Shown piece after piece: positions 14,404 to 16,739 of a DNA stretch of 16,739 bases. The translations under genes and the position numbers were made by a program. Below the pieces are notes generated by a model that saw only the letters and a program-made list of their open reading frames with translations, did no database searches and was not told where the DNA came from. The stretch comes from Candidatus Saccharimonadota bacterium (GTDB lineage: Bacteria; Patescibacteriota; Saccharimonadia; Saccharimonadales; SZUA-47): positions 1 to 16,739 of the forward strand of contig QIKK01000053.1 of NCBI GenBank assembly GCA_003231925.1. Direction: 5' to 3'. Positions within the stretch are counted from its first letter, which is position 1. Every line of letters begins with the position of its first letter.

Positions 14404-15918
14404 GTGGATCCTATTACAATAGCTATAGCTATCGCTGCGCTAGGCGCTGGCTTTGGTGTTAGCAACTATACGACAAAACAAAAAATCGGTTCAGCCGAGG
14501 CAGACGCCAAAAAAGAGAAAGAAAAAGCTAAAAGAGAGGCTTCTAAACTTGTTAGTGAGTCCAAAGAGCAAGCTGAAAAAATAGCTGAGGAAGCCAGAAA
14601 AGACGAGAAAAAACACAGGGATGGCATAAAAGAAGTAGAAACAAGACTACTAGACAGGGAGACTAGTTTAGATAATAAACTAGATGAGCTGGATAAAAGG
14701 GCTGAAAAATTAAGAAAAGCCGAAGATGAGACTATCGATCTTAAAAACGAGATTCACGCTATTAGGACTAAACAGCAGAATAAGTTAGAAAAAATAGCTA
14801 AACTTTCCAAGACCGATGCCGCCGATAAATTAATGAAGATGACCGAACGTGATATTAAAGATGATCTGACGGGTCTTGTTGCTAAACTACAGAACGACGC
14901 TAAAGAACACGCTGAAGAATCTGCTGGAATGATAATAGCTCAAGCTATGGAACGTATGGCGAGCGAGGTCACGGCAGAGAGGACTGTCACGGCTCTAAAA
15001 CTTCCAGACGAAGACATGAAGGGGCGTATTATTGGCAAAGAAGGGCGGAATATTCAAGCCATCCAGAAGGCGACTGGTGTCGATATAATGGTTGATGATA
15101 CTCCAGGAATGGTTGTTCTAAGTTCTTTTGACCCGATAAGGCGAGAGGTGGCTAAACGTACCATGGAACTACTTATGAAGGATGGTAGGATACACCCAGG
15201 ACGTGTTGAGGAGGTCTACGAAAAAGCCCAAAAAGAAGTCCAGAAAGACGTTGTAAGAGCTGGAGAAGATGCTGCTCGAGAAGTCGGTATTGTGGGTATA
15301 CCAAAAGAAATTTTACAATACGTCGGAGAACTAAAATTCCGTACAAGCTATGGACAAAATGTATTGAAGCACTCTACAGAAATGGCACATCTTGCCGGTA
15401 TTTTGGCTGAACAATTAGGTGCAAATGTTAAAACTGCTAAATACGCCGCTTTAATTCATGATTTAGGTAAGGCGCTCACTCATAAAATGGAGGGTAAGCA
15501 TCATCATATTAGTGGTGAGATGGCGCGTAAGTATGGGGTTCCAGAAGAAGTGGCTCATGCCGCAGAAGCTCACCATGATGATGTCGAGGCAACTACTGTG
15601 GAGGCCTTAATTGTAAGGGTCGTAGATGCAATATCTGCTTCACGTCCAGGAGCACGGAATATTAGTGCTGAGAACTTTGTAGAGAGGATGAAAGATCTTG
15701 AGAATACTGCGCTTAGTTTTGAAGGAGTTGAAAAAGCCTATGCAATTAGTGCTGGTCGAGAAGTTAGGGTTTTTGTTAAACCTACAAATATTGATGATTT
15801 AGGGGCTATAAAACTGGCTCGTGATCTGGCAAATAAGATAGAAAGTACAATGCAGTATCCAGGTACAATCAAGGTGAATATCATCCGTGAAACACGTGCT
15901 ATAGAGTACGCCAAGTAA
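14404..15918 (+). CDS. rny: Ribonuclease Y
   Basis: RNase Y is the membrane-anchored endonuclease that starts mRNA decay in many bacteria lacking RNase E. The 504-aa protein has an N-terminal membrane helix (about 3-20), a long Lys/Glu-rich coiled coil (about 28-190), a KH domain with the GxxG-like IIGKEGRN (209-216), and an HD domain with H352-D353 in ALIHDLGKA. The conserved C-terminal ends in TMQYPGTIKVNIIRETRAIEYAK, as in the family. Translation starts at GTG. An AGGCAGG sequence (14391-14397) six bases upstream supports this start, and no in-frame ATG lies near. It stands alone between a terminator-bearing gap and the tRNA-Pro locus. Confidence 0.97.
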   Translation: MDPITIAIAIAALGAGFGVSNYTTKQKIGSAEADAKKEKEKAKREASKLVSESKEQAEKIAEEARKDEKKHRDGIKEVETRLLDRETSLDNKLDELDKRAEKLRKAEDETIDLKNEIHAIRTKQQNKLEKIAKLSKTDAADKLMKMTERDIKDDLTGLVAKLQNDAKEHAEESAGMIIAQAMERMASEVTAERTVTALKLPDEDMKGRIIGKEGRNIQAIQKATGVDIMVDDTPGMVVLSSFDPIRREVAKRTMELLMKDGRIHPGRVEEVYEKAQKEVQKDVVRAGEDAAREVGIVGIPKEILQYVGELKFRTSYGQNVLKHSTEMAHLAGILAEQLGANVKTAKYAALIHDLGKALTHKMEGKHHHISGEMARKYGVPEEVAHAAEAHHDDVEATTVEALIVRVVDAISASRPGARNISAENFVERMKDLENTALSFEGVEKAYAISAGREVRVFVKPTNIDDLGAIKLARDLANKIESTMQYPGTIKVNIIRETRAIEYAK

Positions 15919-15982
15919 GCCTCAAATAGTTGAGACTATCAATAGCATTATATATAAGGTATAATCACCACTGTTCTTTTGT

Positions 15983-16019
15983 TTTAGGTTTAAGAGTCGC
16001 GAGAGTTCTTAAACCTAAA
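15983..16019. repeat. Perfect 13-bp inverted repeat after rny
   Basis: TTTAGGTTTAAGA (15983-15995) pairs perfectly with TCTTAAACCTAAA (16007-16019) around an 11-nt loop containing GTCGCGAGA. It is not directly followed by a T run, so it is not a textbook terminator. It could stabilise the rny 3' end, be a protein site, or belong to the unusual tRNA-Pro locus that follows. Confidence 0.7.
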
Positions 16020-16025
16020 CTTTAA

Positions 16026-16052
16026 AGAAAGTACCTTTCTATTTTTATTTTG
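16026..16052 (+). terminator. Possible terminator between rny and the tRNA-Pro locus
   Basis: A short AT-rich hairpin AGAAAG-TAC-CTTTCT is followed by ATTTTTATTTT. The stem is weak, so this is only a probable terminator for rny. A TATAAA hexamer at 16053-16058 follows immediately and might serve the interrupted tRNA-Pro copy. Confidence 0.4.
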
Positions 16053-16093
16053 TATAAAGTTTAAACATCGGGGTGTAGCTCAGTTGGCTAGAG

Positions 16094-16180
16094 AGAGAAG
16101 TGCCTAAGCGCACTTCGGAAACGAATCTTCCGTTGAAAACTTGTTTTCATACGTGAAGTTCGGGGGTCGCAGAATGTGAC
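16094..16180 (+). repeat. 87-nt three-hairpin insert, D-arm copy in tRNA-Pro
   Basis: It starts AGAG and ends GTGAC. Hairpin 1 is AAGTGC-CTAAGC-GCACTT. Hairpin 2 has GAA, a bulged T, CTTC, CGT and GAAAA on the left, a CTTG tetraloop, then TTTTC, ACG, GAAG and TTC on the right. Hairpin 3 is GTCGC-AGAAT-GTGAC. It replaces tRNA nucleotides 25-26, the same position as the insert in the tRNA-Lys copy at the other end of the window. CGT/ACG replaces TCTT/AAGA of the other two copies, so pairing is kept while sequence changes. Confidence 0.8.
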
Positions 16181-16207
16181 TGCGGTTTGGGACCGTGAGG
16201 TCGGAGG

Positions 16208-16293
16208 TGAGAAATGCCAGTGGCATTTTGCAAGGAAATCTTCTCTTGAAAACTTGTTTTCTAAGATGAAGTTTCGGGGTCGCTGGAAGTGAC
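16208..16293 (+). repeat. 86-nt three-hairpin insert, T-loop copy in tRNA-Pro
   Basis: It starts TGAG and ends GTGAC. Hairpin 1 is AAATGCC-AGT-GGCATTT. Hairpin 2 is AAA, bulged T, CTTC, TCTT, GAAAA, a CTTG tetraloop, and the matching right strand ending GAAGTTT. Hairpin 3 is GTCGC-TGGAA-GTGAC. It replaces T54 T55 of the tRNA, directly after the GGAGG T-stem strand. Both insertion contexts therefore end in GAG or GAGG on the 5' side. Confidence 0.8.
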
Positions 16294-16323
16294 CAAGTCC
16301 TTTCAGATTTGAACCTTTACAGT

Positions 16324-16329
16324 TATAAT
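16324..16329 (+). promoter_or_regulatory. -10 element of tRNA-Pro promoter
   Basis: TATAAT ends 11 bases before the tRNA-Pro 5' nucleotide, mirroring the tRNA-Lys arrangement. The -35 is weak. The element lies where the 3' half of the broken upstream copy should be. Confidence 0.55.
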
Positions 16330-16340
16330 GAATCGATTAC

Positions 16341-16417
16341 CGGGGTGTAGCTCAGTTGGCTAGAGTGTGCGGTTTGGGACCGTGAGGTCGGAGGTTCAAG
16401 TCCTCTCACCCCGACCA
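16341..16417 (+). tRNA. tRNA-Pro (anticodon UGG)
   Basis: A complete 77-nt cloverleaf: acceptor stem CGGGGTG/CACCCCG with the C1-G72 pair typical of bacterial tRNA-Pro, D stem GCTC/GAGT, anticodon stem TGCGG/CCGTG (two wobble pairs) around loop TTTGGGA (anticodon TGG, Pro CCN), T arm GGAGG-TTCAAGT-CCTCT, discriminator A73 and encoded CCA. It has its own TATAAT upstream and a terminator downstream. An interrupted copy of the same tRNA precedes it. Confidence 0.96.
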
Positions 16418-16449
16418 AAAAAAGAGTCGTCCAAGAGGACGGCTTTTTT
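16418..16449 (+). terminator. Rho-independent terminator after tRNA-Pro
   Basis: Stem GTCGTCC/GGACGGC (one G-T pair) with loop AAGA is preceded by an A tract and followed by TTTTTT. It begins directly after the CCA end of tRNA-Pro. Confidence 0.9.
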
Positions 16450-16476
16450 CTTTGATAGCTGAAAGATTCTATGCCT

Positions 16477-16500
16477 GCAGAATGTGGATAAGTCCTCCAC
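16477..16500 (+). repeat. Possible decayed insert plus tRNA-Pro remnant
   Basis: GCAGAATGTG (16477-16486) is identical to the last-hairpin sequence of the inserts at 16094-16180 and 225-310. After four bases comes AGTCCTCCAC, resembling the tRNA-Pro T-arm strand AGTCCTCTCAC. The order, insert end then tRNA T arm, is the same as at 16278-16305. Just upstream, GAAAGAT is faintly like the right strand of hairpin 2. The match is short, so this is tentative. Confidence 0.4.
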
Positions 16501-16526
16501 TAACAAGTGACAAGAATCAGCATCCA

Positions 16527-16543
16527 TAGAGGACTGTCCTCTA
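16527..16543. repeat. Interrupted palindrome TAGAGGAC/GTCCTCTA
   Basis: Two perfect 8-bp arms flank a single T. It lies in the otherwise unexplained stretch after the tRNA-Pro terminator. It may be a protein-binding site or a remnant of the GTCC/GGAC-rich sequences nearby; nothing decides between these. Confidence 0.45.
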
Positions 16544-16627
16544 GCATATAACAGGAATCCAAAAGTAAATCTGGGCAAGCACGACAGACTGCTAAATGGG
16601 CTTGAATCTCTGGATGATTACAACTTA

Positions 16628-16739
16628 ATGAAAAATCCAAAATACAGCGGACTAACACAAATGGACTATAGAACAGTTTACTCAGTTCTGTCAGAAGATG
16701 TTCATTCGACTATCTACGGAACGAAGGATAACAGTAGAG
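16628..16739 (+). CDS. Possible 5' part of an unknown ORF running off the window
   Basis: From ATG at 16628 a frame stays open to the window end (37 codons, MKNPKYSGLTQMDYRTVYSV onward, then LSEDVHSTIYG). The same frame is open upstream to a TGA at about 16509-16511 but has no ATG, GTG or TTG start there, so the gene may start at 16628 or be a decayed gene that lost its 5' end. The Y-S-V-L-S-E-D-V-H pattern faintly recalls DUF5677/HEPN-like proteins, which is a guess. No clear ribosome site precedes the ATG. Confidence 0.3.
   Translation, partial: MKNPKYSGLTQMDYRTVYSVLSEDVHSTIYGTKDNSR

Larger units (their letters stand above)
16069..16305 (+). pseudogene. tRNA-Pro copy interrupted by two inserts, 3' end lost
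   Basis: Compared with the intact tRNA-Pro at 16341-16417, positions 1-24 are identical (16069-16093). An 87-nt insert follows (16094-16180), then nucleotides 27-53, including anticodon TGG, are identical (16181-16207). A second insert of 86 nt follows (16208-16293), then CAAGTCCTTTCA (16294-16305), with one C-to-T change, before similarity ends. The acceptor 3' strand CACCCCG and CCA are missing, so no complete tRNA can form. Each junction lacks exactly two tRNA nucleotides (T25 G26 and T54 T55). The copy lies 35 bases upstream of the intact gene, and the lost 3' region now holds the intact gene's TATAAT. Confidence 0.88.

Noticed and set aside
16069..16305. Group I or group II intron in tRNA-Pro
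   Set aside because: The inserts are only 86-87 nt, sit outside the anticodon loop, lack recognisable catalytic core elements, and the tRNA has no 3' acceptor strand to be joined.
16509..16511. UGA recoded as glycine joining upstream sequence to the terminal ORF
   Set aside because: Several clear genes in the window end at UGA at the expected length (yebC, ruvA, recX, tsaE), so UGA is a stop here.
16396..16578. 60-codon minus-strand frame over the tRNA-Pro terminator
   Set aside because: It overlaps the tRNA-Pro gene and its terminator, has no ribosome site and no recognisable protein features.

Overview
The window looks like a chromosomal segment from a streamlined bacterium of the Patescibacteria (CPR) radiation, most likely Candidatus Saccharibacteria (TM7). 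This is inference from family content: tightly packed 4-nt ATGA overlaps, a minimal pilB-pilC-pilin-pilM-pilN-pilO type IV pilus set, RNase Y, a short TsaB, and low GC. UGA is used as an ordinary stop (yebC, ruvA, recX, tsaE), which argues against the UGA=Gly code of Gracilibacteria and Absconditabacteria.

Layout from left to right. (1) 1-335, minus strand: tRNA-Lys(UUU) with its own terminator, and directly upstream of it a broken tRNA-Lys copy interrupted by an 86-nt hairpin-rich insert. (2) 534-3938, plus: yebC-ruvC-ruvA-ruvB (transcriptional regulator/translation factor family plus the Holliday junction resolvasome) followed by a bacterial PH-domain membrane protein that may have its own leaderless promoter. 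(3) 3982-10337, minus: type IV pilus cluster. pilB and pilC are butted together. A pilin has its own sigma70-type promoter and a strong terminator. pilM-pilN-pilO and an unrecognised 103-aa membrane protein follow as overlapping genes. (4) 10586-12692, plus: recA, a YdjM-like membrane protein and recX. (5) 12669-13187, minus: a PRC-barrel protein, convergent with and overlapping recX, divergent from tsaE. (6) 13265-15918, plus: tsaE-tsaB (t6A tRNA modification, TsaB shortened) and rny (RNase Y). (7) 16069-16417, plus: a broken tRNA-Pro copy carrying two further inserts, then an intact tRNA-Pro(UGG) with a terminator. (8) 16450-16739: mostly unexplained DNA with an insert-like remnant and a possible ORF running off the end.

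The housekeeping genes fit together as recombination and repair (RuvABC, RecA, RecX), DNA uptake or adhesion by pili, and RNA metabolism (TsaE/B, RNase Y). The unexplained part is a small family of 86-87-nt sequences, three clear copies, inserted inside duplicated tRNA genes. Two copies sit at exactly the same tRNA position (replacing nucleotides 25-26) in two unrelated tRNAs, and one replaces nucleotides 54-55. All three fold into the same three-hairpin arrangement with compensatory base changes. In both loci the interrupted copy lies immediately upstream of the intact copy and has lost its 3' end. This is the best candidate for a previously undescribed system in the window.
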